A DNA stretch of 64,000 bases, taken from contig JAQUAF010000007.1 of assembly GCA_028687435.1 (NCBI GenBank), forward strand, positions 62,001 to 126,000, written 5' to 3'. The notes under the pieces were generated by a model. That model did no database searches. It saw nothing but the letters and a program-made list of their open reading frames with translations, and had not been told where the DNA came from. Numbering within the stretch: the stretch's first letter is position 1; the number at the start of each line of letters is the position of its first letter. This document shows, in pieces, positions 47,478-56,864 of this stretch. The translations under genes and the position numbers were made by a program. This DNA is from Verrucomicrobiia bacterium. Lineage in GTDB: Bacteria > Verrucomicrobiota > Verrucomicrobiia > JABWAM01.

Positions 47478-48467
47478 TTACCGAAGCCGGATGGTTTGTT
47501 CGTTTTGAATGGATTGGATGATGGCCAGGGCGGTTTCCAAGCTTTGCATTCCGTTTTCGATGGTAACTTTGGGCTGGCGTTTTTTGGCCGCGCTTTCGAC
47601 AAAATCCTTCATTTCCTCGAGAAAGGGCTTGTCCGGGGCATCGGCGGGACGTTTCAGTGTTTCCGTTGGACGATCTTTCAAGGTCAGGTTAAGGACATCC
47701 GGATTTCCCCAATCAAAGGAGATTTGCCCTTTGTCGCCATGGATATCCATGCGATCGATCCCTTCGCCGACGCGCAACCAACCGCCCTCGACCCTGCCGA
47801 TCACACGGTTGGAATAAAGGAGGGTGCTGGAAAAATAATCGGCGGGATCGGGCAGCGTTGGGGATAGAAGCCAGCCTTCGGCGCTGACGCGGTCCGCTGA
47901 TCCAAAATACCAATGCAGCAGATCGAGCGAGTGGGCCATCATGTCGAGGATGACTCCGCCGCAGGCGTCAAAATCGGCAAACCAGTCGCCCCGTTGACGG
48001 CGGTAGACGCCCAGGATGAGCGAGACCCGTCCGATTTGCGGGATGCCGATGACCTTTTCGTCGATCATTTTTTTGATTTGCCGGCAGGCCCAGGCATAAC
48101 GCCGGACAAACCCCACCGCGAAGGTCACCTGGCTTTTCTTCCATGCGGCGATCATTTCCCGGCCTTGTTCCAAGGTTCTGGCCAGGGGTTTTTCGCAAAA
48201 GACATGTTTTTTTCTTTCCATGGCCTGCAAAACCAACTGATGATGTCCGGGGGTCGGAACACAGATCAGAACAGCGTCAACAGAGGGATCATCAAGCAAT
48301 TCCACGCCGTTTGCATAAGTTTTGCAATCCAGCTTGGAGGCCAGTTTTTTTGCGTTTTCGGGAAGCGGATCGCACACTGCCACCACTTTTGCGGCTTCAA
48401 TTTTGAGGAGGTTTTCCGCGTGGAGCTGTCCCATGCGGCCGGCGCCGATGATTCCAAGTTTTATCAT
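47478..48467 (-). CDS. Gfo/Idh/MocA family oxidoreductase (inositol 2-dehydrogenase-like)
   Basis: 'IKLGIIGAGRMGQLHAENLLKIEAAKVVAVCDP', 'VFCEKPLARTLEQGREMIAAWKKSQVTFAVGFVRRY'. Confidence 0.88.
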   Translation of the reverse strand: MIKLGIIGAGRMGQLHAENLLKIEAAKVVAVCDPLPENAKKLASKLDCKTYANGVELLDDPSVDAVLICVPTPGHHQLVLQAMERKKHVFCEKPLARTLEQGREMIAAWKKSQVTFAVGFVRRYAWACRQIKKMIDEKVIGIPQIGRVSLILGVYRRQRGDWFADFDACGGVILDMMAHSLDLLHWYFGSADRVSAEGWLLSPTLPDPADYFSSTLLYSNRVIGRVEGGWLRVGEGIDRMDIHGDKGQISFDWGNPDVLNLTLKDRPTETLKRPADAPDKPFLEEMKDFVESAAKKRQPKVTIENGMQSLETALAIIQSIQNEQTIRLR

Positions 48468-48643
48468 GATGTTGGTGAGGGGGTTGGGTTGTGAGACTGT
48501 TAGACTATTAGGCTGAAAGGCTGGATTTAGGGGAGGATGGGTTAATAGGTTCACGGTTCACGGTTTTTGGGGCAAGGGGCAGTGTCGTCGCGATCAGGCG
48601 CGACTTAATTTAATGTTAAGGAATTTCAAAGTTTGGCGAAAAA

Positions 48644-48706
48644 GGCGGTGCGGGAGCCCCGCCCTCCATTTGCTGCGAAATGATGGAGGGCCGGCCTCCC
48701 GGCCTG
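48644..48706. repeat. REPIN-like palindrome copy E (hybrid right arm)
   Basis: GGCGGTGCGGGAGCCCCGCCCTCCATTTGCTGCGAAATGATGGAGGGCCGGCCTCCCGGCC. Confidence 0.85.
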
Positions 48707-48840
48707 TCCCGCCGTAGTCCGATGAGAGACGAAGGCGGAACGGCTCTGGGCGGTCGTATTCCGCCTTTGAGTGATTGTTTTTGCATCGAGCGTTGAACGT
48801 CGAGCTGTCCCGTCCCGTCGTGGCGGGACGGGGGCGGGAG

Positions 48841-49926
48841 TTAAATTAGTTCGGCGAACCATTCCAGGATATCCTGTCTGGGGATGCCGTCGCAGGAGGG
48901 GGAGGCTGCGGTTCGGGGGGAGAGCATGATGATTTTTTCCGCGCCGGCCTGGCGGGCGGCCGCGGCGATTCTTTTTTCCAGTGTTTCCTTCAGGTTTGCG
49001 ACGGGGCGGCAGTCCACTTCCATGCCGAAGGCGGCTTCGCCGGTTGCCAGGACCAGGTTTTCCGGTTTTGGCAATTCCCGGAAACAGTCGCCGGCGGTCA
49101 GGCGCAAGAGCTGCCGGGCGGCGGCGGCCGGTCCCTGCGGATCGCTGGCGAGTTCCGAATCAGCCAGGGTGACCGTCCGGGTTTCCTTTTTAAGCTGGAT
49201 TTTTTTCTGTTGCGCCAGTTGGAGGAGGTATTCCGAAACATGGAACACCTTGATTTTCGGCTCGAGGGCCAGGCCCCAAGAGGGGAATTCATTTTTTAGC
49301 GCCAGACAAGCCAAAATGTCGGGCGTGACCACGACGGAGCAGGAGGTTTTGCTGATTTGAGCGTGAAGGATGGAGGCGTTCTTTTTTGCGTCATCGACAT
49401 ATCCCAAAAGCTGCAGGATTTTTCCATGGTCCGGTTCCCGCTTGAAAGTCTGGAAAGGAATGCCTGCCGCGGACATGATTTTTGAAAAATGTTTCAAGAT
49501 TTCCCCCGCGCGGGGATGGGGCTGGACGCCAAGATAAAAAAGGACGTCCGCTTTTTTTTCCGGCAGGTCCTGTTGGGAGAAATCCTGCTGTTGCAGGAGC
49601 GATTGCCGGATGGTCCGGGCCCATGCGGGCGGCTGGCCGTTGGAGGCGATTTTTTCACGTGTCGCGATGACCAGCGCGGGCATGTCGAATTTTCCCTCGC
49701 ACCACTGTTTGCACGCGCCGCAGAGTGTGCAATTATAGATGGTTTCCGTGAGGCTGGGATCATAAGCCGTGTGTTGTTCGCGCACGTTGAAGAGAGCGAG
49801 CGCGCGTCCCCGGGGGGTGTTGGATTCGGTTGCGGTGACCAGTCCCGAGGTGCAGGCATGGCGGCACATGAAACAATAGCGACAGGCGTCAATGGTGGCG
49901 TTGCAATCTTTATTTTGCGTTTTCAT
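48841..49926 (-). CDS. (Fe-S)-binding protein, glycolate oxidase iron-sulfur subunit-like
   Basis: 'CRYCFMCRHACTSGLVTATESNTPRGRAL' and 'NCTLCGACKQWCEGKFDMPALV' 4Fe-4S clusters; adjacent to a GlcD-like gene. Confidence 0.82.
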   Translation of the reverse strand: MKTQNKDCNATIDACRYCFMCRHACTSGLVTATESNTPRGRALALFNVREQHTAYDPSLTETIYNCTLCGACKQWCEGKFDMPALVIATREKIASNGQPPAWARTIRQSLLQQQDFSQQDLPEKKADVLFYLGVQPHPRAGEILKHFSKIMSAAGIPFQTFKREPDHGKILQLLGYVDDAKKNASILHAQISKTSCSVVVTPDILACLALKNEFPSWGLALEPKIKVFHVSEYLLQLAQQKKIQLKKETRTVTLADSELASDPQGPAAAARQLLRLTAGDCFRELPKPENLVLATGEAAFGMEVDCRPVANLKETLEKRIAAAARQAGAEKIIMLSPRTAASPSCDGIPRQDILEWFAELI

Positions 49927-50061
49927 GGTGATTCAGGGGAAAAGTTCAGAGGGTCAAAGGTTTACGGTTGAGGCCAGGCTGAAGACTGAAGGTGCTGTTG
50001 TTGCGTTTTTTTAGTTCAGGAATTTCAATGTTTCCGGATGAAAACGAAATTGCGACAGTCT

Positions 50062-50173
50062 CTGGATTCCCGCATTCGCGGGAATGACGGAAGGGGAGCA
50101 TGTCATTTTCAATATCCCGATTTTTTTGCATGTCCATTTCATTATCGTCATTCCCGCGAAAACGGGAATCCAG
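50062..50173. repeat. BIME-like pair of inverted REP units
   Basis: CTGGATTCCCGCATTCGCGGGAATGACGG (50062-50090) and CGTCATTCCCGCGAAAACGGGAATCCAG (50146-50173); a related single unit lies near 32450-32480. Confidence 0.85.
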
Positions 50174-50209
50174 TTGGTTTTGCGTCAAGCTGCCGCGCTC
50201 CGGCCCGGC

Positions 50210-51652
50210 TTAATTTATTCCCAGCCCCATTTTTCCGGGGTTCATAATGTTGTTGGGGTCCAGGCTTTTTTTGATGGCTTCGAGGGCGAAGAAAGCCTCG
50301 CCGTGGAGTTCCTTCATCAGGCGCCCCAGTTTCAAGCCGATGCCATGGTGTTCATTAAGCACCCCCCCGTTTTCCATGGAAGCCCGCAAGGCCAGGTTCC
50401 AAATGCGATTGTACAAGGCCAGCGCTTCGTGCGGATCCGCGGGCGGATTGTCGATGATGAATCGCGCATAAAGCATGCAGCCCCAATCATACCAATGGGA
50501 AAAATGCCCGATGTAGGTGGCTTCGGGAAAATTGGTTTCAATGGTTTTTTTCATTGCGGTGTAAACATTGCCGATTTTGTCGAAGGTGGCCACGGTGTCG
50601 AGGGTGCCGAAGGCCTGTGGCATGTGGAACATGTAGGGGGGGAAAAAGAACTTGTAGCGATGATTCCACCATTCCTGTCCCATTTCGGTTCCCAGGTTTT
50701 CGCCCTTCATCTCATCGCACAAGCGGACGGCGCTTTTCATTTCCAGGTCAACCATGTCCTCGTCGCCGTCAAAGCCGAACACCAGATAGGCGCCCTGCCG
50801 GTCGATGCCCAGGACGCGTTTGATGAGCCTCTGGGTTTCGGCTTCGTCGTAGAGGCGGATGACGCAGGGGCGCAGGCGTTTGCACATGATATTTTTTCCG
50901 GCTTCGAGGCCCTGGCGCAGGTCGGGGAAGAGGAATGCCTGGAATTTCCTGACCTCGGGGATGGGATGGATTTTTAGGGTGGCCCTGGTGACGACTCCCA
51001 GCGTGCCTTCGGAACCCAGGAACACCTGGTTGAGATCCGGACCGGAAGCGTGTCGCGGGACCGGCAGGGTGTTGATGATTCTTCCATCGGGGAGTACCAC
51101 TTCCATGGAGATGATCATGTCCTCGATTTTTCCATATTTGGTGGACAAGACGCCGGTGCCGCGGTGCGCGATGAAACCGCCGAGGGTGGCGCAGGTGATG
51201 GAAGCGGGGAGATGCATGGTGGAACCCCCCTTTTTTTCAAGCTCCCATTCCAATTGTTGCATGTTGATGCCGGTATCCACGGTGACCGTCATGGCGGTTT
51301 TGTTGACTTCATGGAGGACACATATCTTTTTCATGTCCATGACAATGCCCCCGCAAACCGGCAGCGCGCCGCCTTGGGATCCCGATCCCCCACCCCAGGG
51401 AGTGACCGGAATTTTATAAGTGTTGGCGATTTTGAGTATTCGCGAAACTTCCTGTGTTGTCTGGGGATAGACGATGAAGTCGGCCTGGGGGGTTTTTTGG
51501 CCGCGATCATGCCATAACTCGGCGACCCAATAATAATCGACCGCGTGAGCCAGTTTGTCCACCGGCGATTGTGAAATATCCTCGGGACCGACGATGTCTT
51601 CCAGTTCCGAGCGGATCATGTCGAAAAAATAAGATTCTCGATTTGTTTTCAT
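50210..51652 (-). CDS. FAD-binding oxidase, glycolate oxidase GlcD-like
   Basis: 'PVTPWGGGSGSQGGALPVCGGIVMDMKKI', 'DTGINMQQLEWELEKKGGSTMHLPAS', 'MNPGKMGLG'. Confidence 0.9.
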   Translation of the reverse strand: MKTNRESYFFDMIRSELEDIVGPEDISQSPVDKLAHAVDYYWVAELWHDRGQKTPQADFIVYPQTTQEVSRILKIANTYKIPVTPWGGGSGSQGGALPVCGGIVMDMKKICVLHEVNKTAMTVTVDTGINMQQLEWELEKKGGSTMHLPASITCATLGGFIAHRGTGVLSTKYGKIEDMIISMEVVLPDGRIINTLPVPRHASGPDLNQVFLGSEGTLGVVTRATLKIHPIPEVRKFQAFLFPDLRQGLEAGKNIMCKRLRPCVIRLYDEAETQRLIKRVLGIDRQGAYLVFGFDGDEDMVDLEMKSAVRLCDEMKGENLGTEMGQEWWNHRYKFFFPPYMFHMPQAFGTLDTVATFDKIGNVYTAMKKTIETNFPEATYIGHFSHWYDWGCMLYARFIIDNPPADPHEALALYNRIWNLALRASMENGGVLNEHHGIGLKLGRLMKELHGEAFFALEAIKKSLDPNNIMNPGKMGLGIN

Positions 51653-51772
51653 GGAGTAAATCAGGTTGTTTAGGCTGTGGATGTGATGTGAAGGCGCTGA
51701 GGCACTTGGACACTAAGGCACTGAGAAAGGATTCAATTTGGTGTTCGGAAAATTCGGGTTTCGCTGAGAAAA

Positions 51773-51799
51773 GGCGGTGCGGGAGCCCCGCCTCCATGT
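51773..51799. repeat. REPIN-like half-copy F
   Basis: GGCGGTGCGGGAGCCCCGCCTCCATGT. Confidence 0.8.
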
Positions 51800-51830
51800 T
51801 TTAGAGATGGAAAACGGGTGGAGGCTTGTT

Positions 51831-53303
51831 TCATTGTCCGTAAAAGGGGGCGAGAGAGGCCTGCATTTTCCGGTATTTATCGAACAGGGCGGAATATTGT
51901 TTGTGGAGATCGGGGTTGGGCGTGAGTTTTTCGGATGTTTTCAAGGTTTTTTGGACGGCCGCGCGGACATCCTTGAAAATCCCGGCGCCGACTCCCGCGA
52001 GAAGCGCGGCGCCGAATGATGCGTCGCATTGTTCCGGCACATGAATATCCTGGCCGAATACATCGCAGACGATTCGCCGCCACAAACGGCTGCGCGCGCC
52101 GCCGCCGATGAGGATGAATTTTTTGATGTCGATCCCCAGCGCATGGATGGGTTGCAAACAATCGCGCAGGGAAAATGCGACTCCCTCCATCAAGGCGCGG
52201 CAAAGGTGTCCTTGGGAGTGGGACATATGCAGGCCGGTAAAGCTTGCCCTCAAATGGGGATTCCAATAAGGGGATCGTTCCCCAAGCAAATAGGGGTGAA
52301 AGATCAATCCTCCGGATCCCGCGGGTATTTTGTCGGCCAATTGTTCCATGGTTTCGAAGGAGAGATTCAAAACATCCCGAAGCCAGCGTTGGGCGGATGC
52401 CGCGGAATTGGTGGCGGAGACGGTGTACCAGAGATCGGGGATGATGTGGGAATAAGTCAGGGTTTGGGGATGGGGGCAGGGGCGGGCCGTCATGACATTG
52501 ACATTGCCGGCGGTGGCGAGTTTCAAAACGCAATCTCCCGGTTCCAATGCGCCAGCGGCATAATCCTCAATGGCTGAATCCGAACTGCCAGCGATGACCG
52601 GCGTTCCCGCGGGAAGGCCGGTTTTCCTGGCTGCCTCCGGTGTTATTTTCCCGATGATGTCGGTGGGTTGATGGAGGGGGGGGAGGACATTCACCGGGAG
52701 GGGAATCATGGAACACAGGACATCGGACCAGACCGATTTTTTCATGTCAAAGAGCAGGGTTCCCTGGGCATCGATGACGTCGGTTCCCCAGACATCCGTG
52801 AGGGAATAGCGCAGGTAATCCTTGACGAACAGGATGCGGCGTATTTTCTCAAACGCGCGTGGCTCGTTGTTTTTGATCCAGAGGAGTTGGGGCAGGGTCC
52901 ATGTGGGGCTGACTTTTTGAAAGCCGATGTCAAAGATGGCGCGTCCATGATTTTGTTCGAGACATTCCGTTTCCCGGACGCTTCGTTGATCGGTCCACAT
53001 GATGACCGGGCGGATGACGCTCATTTTTTCGTCGAGCAGCACGGCATTGTGGGTTGAGGCGGAAATCGCGACGCATAAGACCTGGCACAAATCGACATCA
53101 GGATGGGCGGCTGCGTTTTTCAACGCCTCAAGGAAAGCCTGGATCCAGTCCGCGGGATTTTGTTCGGACCACCCGGGGAGAGGGTGATGGGAGGAATATT
53201 CCCGGCTGGCATGGTGGACGATGACGCCCTCGCTGTCCGTAAAGGTGACTTTGCAGCCACCGGTGCCCATATCAATGCCCAATAAGAGGGTTTTTTTCAT
53301 CAA
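51831..53303 (-). CDS. FGGY carbohydrate kinase (xylulokinase-like)
   Basis: 'LLLGIDMGTGGCKVTFTDSEG', 'PVIMWTDQRSVRETE', 'IAGSSDSAIEDYAAGALEPGD', 'LIGGGARSRLWRRIVCDVFGQDIHVPE'. Confidence 0.9.
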   Translation of the reverse strand: MMKKTLLLGIDMGTGGCKVTFTDSEGVIVHHASREYSSHHPLPGWSEQNPADWIQAFLEALKNAAAHPDVDLCQVLCVAISASTHNAVLLDEKMSVIRPVIMWTDQRSVRETECLEQNHGRAIFDIGFQKVSPTWTLPQLLWIKNNEPRAFEKIRRILFVKDYLRYSLTDVWGTDVIDAQGTLLFDMKKSVWSDVLCSMIPLPVNVLPPLHQPTDIIGKITPEAARKTGLPAGTPVIAGSSDSAIEDYAAGALEPGDCVLKLATAGNVNVMTARPCPHPQTLTYSHIIPDLWYTVSATNSAASAQRWLRDVLNLSFETMEQLADKIPAGSGGLIFHPYLLGERSPYWNPHLRASFTGLHMSHSQGHLCRALMEGVAFSLRDCLQPIHALGIDIKKFILIGGGARSRLWRRIVCDVFGQDIHVPEQCDASFGAALLAGVGAGIFKDVRAAVQKTLKTSEKLTPNPDLHKQYSALFDKYRKMQASLAPFYGQ

Positions 53304-53489
53304 ATTTTAGGGAATGTCAGGGATTGAGCGGAGGTGAAATTCACATCGATGGACAGGATAAACAGGATTAATTCCGGGCAAGCCCTTGGAGAGTCAAACC
53401 ATCCCGTGCATCCTGTTCATCGATGTTTAGTCTGTCAATTTCAGTGTGATCAGATTGATGCGTGTGCATGGATGATGGAAGCGGATGAT

Positions 53490-54278
53490 TCATGGGGCAA
53501 GGGCATCGCGGTATTGGTCGTCCACCTTTGATTTGAAAAATCTTTGTGGACCGGCCAGCATCCAGAGGATATAAACCGAGTCCATGGGGGAGGCGGAAAC
53601 CGGGTGATAGCCCTCGGGAAGGGCGATGGTGTCGCCGTTGCGGACGACAAACGCCTCGTCACGGGTTTTGTCGTCGTTATAAACCAATTGAACGCCAAAA
53701 CCGTTTTCAGGCTTGAGTCTGAAGTGATAAATTTCGTCCATTTCAACTTCCTCCGGCAGGTTGTTGACATCGTGCCGGTGGGGGGGGAAGGCCCATTGCC
53801 CGGGTTCCAGGAAAGTTTCGCCCACGAAAAAATTTTGTGAGTCAACCTGATCTCCCAGGATAAAATGGGCCTTCCGGCTCCAGCATGAGCGGCCGATCTT
53901 TTTTTCGATCACATTTTCCGGGGTGATCAATGTCGGACGGGTTTGCCGGTCGCAAGGCGCTTCGCAAATGGCGCACTCCATTTGGGTGAGCGCTTTTACC
54001 GTCCATGACGTTCGGGGCGGAAGGTAAATGGCGGATGGTTTTCCTGAAAAAATGTCCTTGCGGGAACCGATTTTTTTAAAACAAAAATCGTTGCCGGTAA
54101 AACTTGCCTGGCCGGAGAGGATGACAATGACGGTTTCATTGTTGTCCGTTTTGGCGGAGAATTCCCCGTCTGGTTCGAGACGAAGGATGCCAAATCCCAG
54201 CCGTTTCAATTCGCATTCCGAGGGGGTGACAATCCTCTGCCAGCCTGTTTGATTTTTGGATGTTTTTTTGAGGTTCAT
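53490..54278 (-). CDS. 5-deoxy-glucuronate isomerase/KduI-IolB-like cupin
   Basis: 'LGFGILRLEPDGEFSAKTDNNETVIVILSGQASF', 'FPPHRHDVNNLPEEVEMDEIYHFRLKPENGFGVQLVYNDDKTRDEAFVVRNGDTIALPEGYHPVSASPMDSVYILWMLAG'. Confidence 0.88.
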   Translation of the reverse strand: MNLKKTSKNQTGWQRIVTPSECELKRLGFGILRLEPDGEFSAKTDNNETVIVILSGQASFTGNDFCFKKIGSRKDIFSGKPSAIYLPPRTSWTVKALTQMECAICEAPCDRQTRPTLITPENVIEKKIGRSCWSRKAHFILGDQVDSQNFFVGETFLEPGQWAFPPHRHDVNNLPEEVEMDEIYHFRLKPENGFGVQLVYNDDKTRDEAFVVRNGDTIALPEGYHPVSASPMDSVYILWMLAGPQRFFKSKVDDQYRDALAP

Positions 54279-54308
54279 GGGTTGAAATTCAAAGTTGGGT
54301 GGAAAAGA

Positions 54309-54335
54309 GGCGGTGCAGGAGCCTCGCCCTCCATT
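54309..54335. repeat. REPIN-like half-copy G
   Basis: GGCGGTGCAGGAGCCTCGCCCTCCATT. Confidence 0.8.
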
Positions 54336-54993
54336 ATTTTTTTTCGATGGCGGCCCAGTCTTTTTTGAATTTTTCAATTCCGAGATCGGTCATGGGATGA
54401 TAAAGCAATTGTTCGAAGACGGGGAAGGGGACTGTGGCGATATCCGCGCCGCACAGGGCGCAGTCCATGATCCAGCGCGGGTTGGTGAGGCTGGCGGCGA
54501 TGATTTTTGTCGTGATGCCGTAGTTTTTGAATATGGCGGCGATGTTTCTTATCAGCAGCATGCCGTCCTGCCCGATGTTTTCCAGCCTGCCGACAAAAGG
54601 ACTTACATAAGCGGCGCCCGCCTTGGCGGCCAGGAGCGCCTGGCTGGCGGAGAAGATCAGGGTGACATTGGTGGGGATGTTTTTTTCCCTCAATTGTTTT
54701 GCGGCGATCAAGCCATCCCTGCTCATGGGAAGCTTGATCACAATGCTTTTGTGGATTTTTGCGAGTTGTTCCCCTTCCTTGACCATTCCGGCTGCGAGAG
54801 GACTCAGGGCCTCGGCGCTGACGGGGCCGCATCCGCAGGCGCAAATTTCCTTCAGGATTTCATCCGAGGTTTTGCCGTATTTTTTGATTGATTGGGCCAT
54901 CAGGGTGGGATTGGTGGTGACGCCGTCGATGACGCCCAAGAGGGAGGCTTGACGGATGTTTTCGGGGTCGGCTGAGTCAATGAATAACTTCAT
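54334..54993 (-). CDS. Transaldolase / fructose-6-phosphate aldolase-like
   Basis: 'MKLFIDSADPENIRQASLLGVIDGVTTNPTLMAQS', 'VIKLPMSRDGLIAAKQL', 'NVTLIFSASQALLAAKAGAAYVSPFVGRLENIG'. Confidence 0.92.
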   Translation of the reverse strand: MKLFIDSADPENIRQASLLGVIDGVTTNPTLMAQSIKKYGKTSDEILKEICACGCGPVSAEALSPLAAGMVKEGEQLAKIHKSIVIKLPMSRDGLIAAKQLREKNIPTNVTLIFSASQALLAAKAGAAYVSPFVGRLENIGQDGMLLIRNIAAIFKNYGITTKIIAASLTNPRWIMDCALCGADIATVPFPVFEQLLYHPMTDLGIEKFKKDWAAIEKK

Positions 54994-55007
54994 GGTAATG
55001 GTGTGTT

Positions 55008-55784
55008 TTATGCCAATTCGAGGTTTATGCCGGCCTTTTGCAGTTCTCCGGCTTTTTCAGGGGCCAAATCGTGATTGGTAATAACAGCGGAGAATTTTTC
55101 CAGTGATTCCACTTTGAAAAGGCTTTTCAGATCGTATTTGGAGCTGTCAACCAGACAAAAGGTTTGGCGCGCTGATTTGATGGCGGTTTTGAGGATTCCC
55201 AGGAGCGATTCATGGGAGGTGGTGAGACCTGATTGGAGGGAGAAACCCGCTCCGGAAACAAAGGCTTTGGTAAAATGGAGCCGATGGATGCAATCGCTGG
55301 CGACATATCCCAGAAACGCCTCGATTTCCACATCGAGGGCTCCGCCGGTGGAGATGAATTTGATGGATGATTGAGGCTGCTTGAAAAGAGACAGAAGAGG
55401 GATGGAATTGCTGACAATGGTGAGTTTTTCAGGTTTCAGACGCAAAAGTTCCGTCGCAAAGAAATAGCTGGTTGATGAAGCGTCGAGAAAGAGCGAGTCG
55501 CCTGGTTGAACCAAGGTTGCCGCCTTGATTGCGATAGCTTTTTTGAGTTCGATGTTTTGATCCGTTCGTTTTTGGTAGTTGAGAACGACTTTTTCCGACA
55601 ACACCTCAATGCAGCCGTAGCTTTTCCGAATGTGTCCCTCTTCTTGCAGGATGTTCAGATCGCGGTGAAGAGTGGCGCTGGAACCGTTAATTTGACGTTT
55701 GATCTCATCAATTCCATGCAACGGTTTTTGTCGCAGGAGGGTCAGCAAATCGTTTCTTCTAACAATGGGGTTCCGGGAATTCAT
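55008..55784 (-). CDS. DeoR-family transcriptional regulator
   Basis: HTH 'RNDLLTLLRQKPLHGIDEIKRQINGSSATLHRDLNILQEEGHIRKSYGCI', 'LFLDASSTSYFFATEL', 'STGGALDVEIEAFLGYVA'. Confidence 0.9.
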   Translation of the reverse strand: MNSRNPIVRRNDLLTLLRQKPLHGIDEIKRQINGSSATLHRDLNILQEEGHIRKSYGCIEVLSEKVVLNYQKRTDQNIELKKAIAIKAATLVQPGDSLFLDASSTSYFFATELLRLKPEKLTIVSNSIPLLSLFKQPQSSIKFISTGGALDVEIEAFLGYVASDCIHRLHFTKAFVSGAGFSLQSGLTTSHESLLGILKTAIKSARQTFCLVDSSKYDLKSLFKVESLEKFSAVITNHDLAPEKAGELQKAGINLELA

Positions 55785-55798
55785 ACAAGATTTCTCAT

Positions 55799-55826
55799 AA
55801 TATATCAAAAAAACTCATTGTGTCAA
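55799..55826 (-). promoter_or_regulatory. Predicted sigma70 promoter of the deoR-led catabolic operon
   Basis: Minus strand TTGACA-N16-TATATT. Confidence 0.6.
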
Positions 55827-55988
55827 TCGAAAACTCAAAAAAGTTCAATGAATTCTCTCTAACCCGCATGTTTCTACTCAAAAGATGAACTATGTGTGAT
55901 CGAGCCAAAATGATCGAGACATGCGGCGACCATGGCGGGTTAAAAAAAGGCCATGGTGTTCACGAATGTTTTGTTTAAACGGGCAGGC

Positions 55989-56330
55989 TCAGGCGAGCAG
56001 TTGCTGTCGGGCTCGATGGATCCATGCTTCGTTTTTTGGGAATTGGTCGAAGTCCTTGAACTCGCGGAACAGGGGGGATCGGGGATCGGTTTGCAGGGTT
56101 TGGAGAAGGGCGTAGTCCTGAAGGGATTCGGCGAACACTTCCCATCGGATGGAGTCGATGGGGCGGCCGTTGGGGCCGGGGTAAACAACGGAGGTGTCGC
56201 CATAAGCCCAGCCGGGGAATCGTCCGCCGTCAGTGACGGTCAGCCGGCGTTTGCCCGGGTGGATGTCGCGGGGCGCTTTGAGGGTGATCCAAAAGACGGA
56301 GGTTAAAGGGGTCACGGTTAATTTTATGTT
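55989..56330 (-). pseudogene. Fragmentary DUF4091/GH-type protein (internally deleted)
   Basis: 'TSVFWITLKAPRDIHPGKRRLTVT' joined to 'YPGPNGRPIDSIRWEVFAESLQDYALLQTLQTDPRSPLFREFKDFDQFP': an N-region-like piece fused directly to the C-terminus, upstream edge abutting a repeat. Confidence 0.5.
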
Positions 56331-56356
56331 TAAGAAATTCAATGTTTGGCGAAAAA

Positions 56357-56461
56357 GGCGGTGCAGGAGCCCCGCCCTCCATTTGTCGCGAAATGAATGG
56401 AGGGCGGGCCGTCGCCTCGCTGTAGTGGCTTTGGCCACGCAAGCGGGGCTCCCGCACCGCC
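56357..56461. repeat. REPIN-like palindrome copy H, interrupted in its right arm
   Basis: GGCGGTGCAGGAGCCCCGCCCTCCATTTGTCGCGAAATGAATGGAGGGCGGG-[~36 nt]-GGGGCTCCCGCACCGCC. Confidence 0.88.
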
Positions 56462-56542
56462 TTGCCGGTTTTCTGCGTCGTGCGATTGTCTCGCCGAAGC
56501 GCTTGGGCGAAGGCGGATCAAGCCGCCGCGCTCCGGCCCGGC

Positions 56543-56839
56543 TTAATTTGAGCCGGTTTCGGAGCGGATTTGATCTTTTTTGGATTCCATTTCGTCGCGC
56601 AGGGATTGGATTTCGGTTTTGAATTGTTTTTCCAAGGAAGCGTTTGCCTCTTCGTCGCCTTTTTCACGTGCTGCCTGGATTTTTTCGCCGAACCACAGTT
56701 CTTTTTCAGCGATTTTTGCGCGATAAACCTTGTCGATTTCGGCGAGGCGCGCTTTTTGTTCGGAGGAAAGCTTGACCGGAGTTGCTTGGGGATTGGCTTT
56801 GTTGAGCCGTTCGATGGCCAGTTCGTAAGCGGATTTCAT
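56543..56839 (-). CDS. Small charged hypothetical protein
   Basis: 'MKSAYELAIERLNKANPQATPVKLSSEQKARLAEIDKVYRAKIAEKELWFGEKIQAAREKGDEEANASLEKQF', helical; adjacent to a ROK gene. Confidence 0.65.
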   Translation of the reverse strand: MKSAYELAIERLNKANPQATPVKLSSEQKARLAEIDKVYRAKIAEKELWFGEKIQAAREKGDEEANASLEKQFKTEIQSLRDEMESKKDQIRSETGSN

Positions 56840-56864
56840 GGGGATGAGTTTGAAGGATTGCCGG

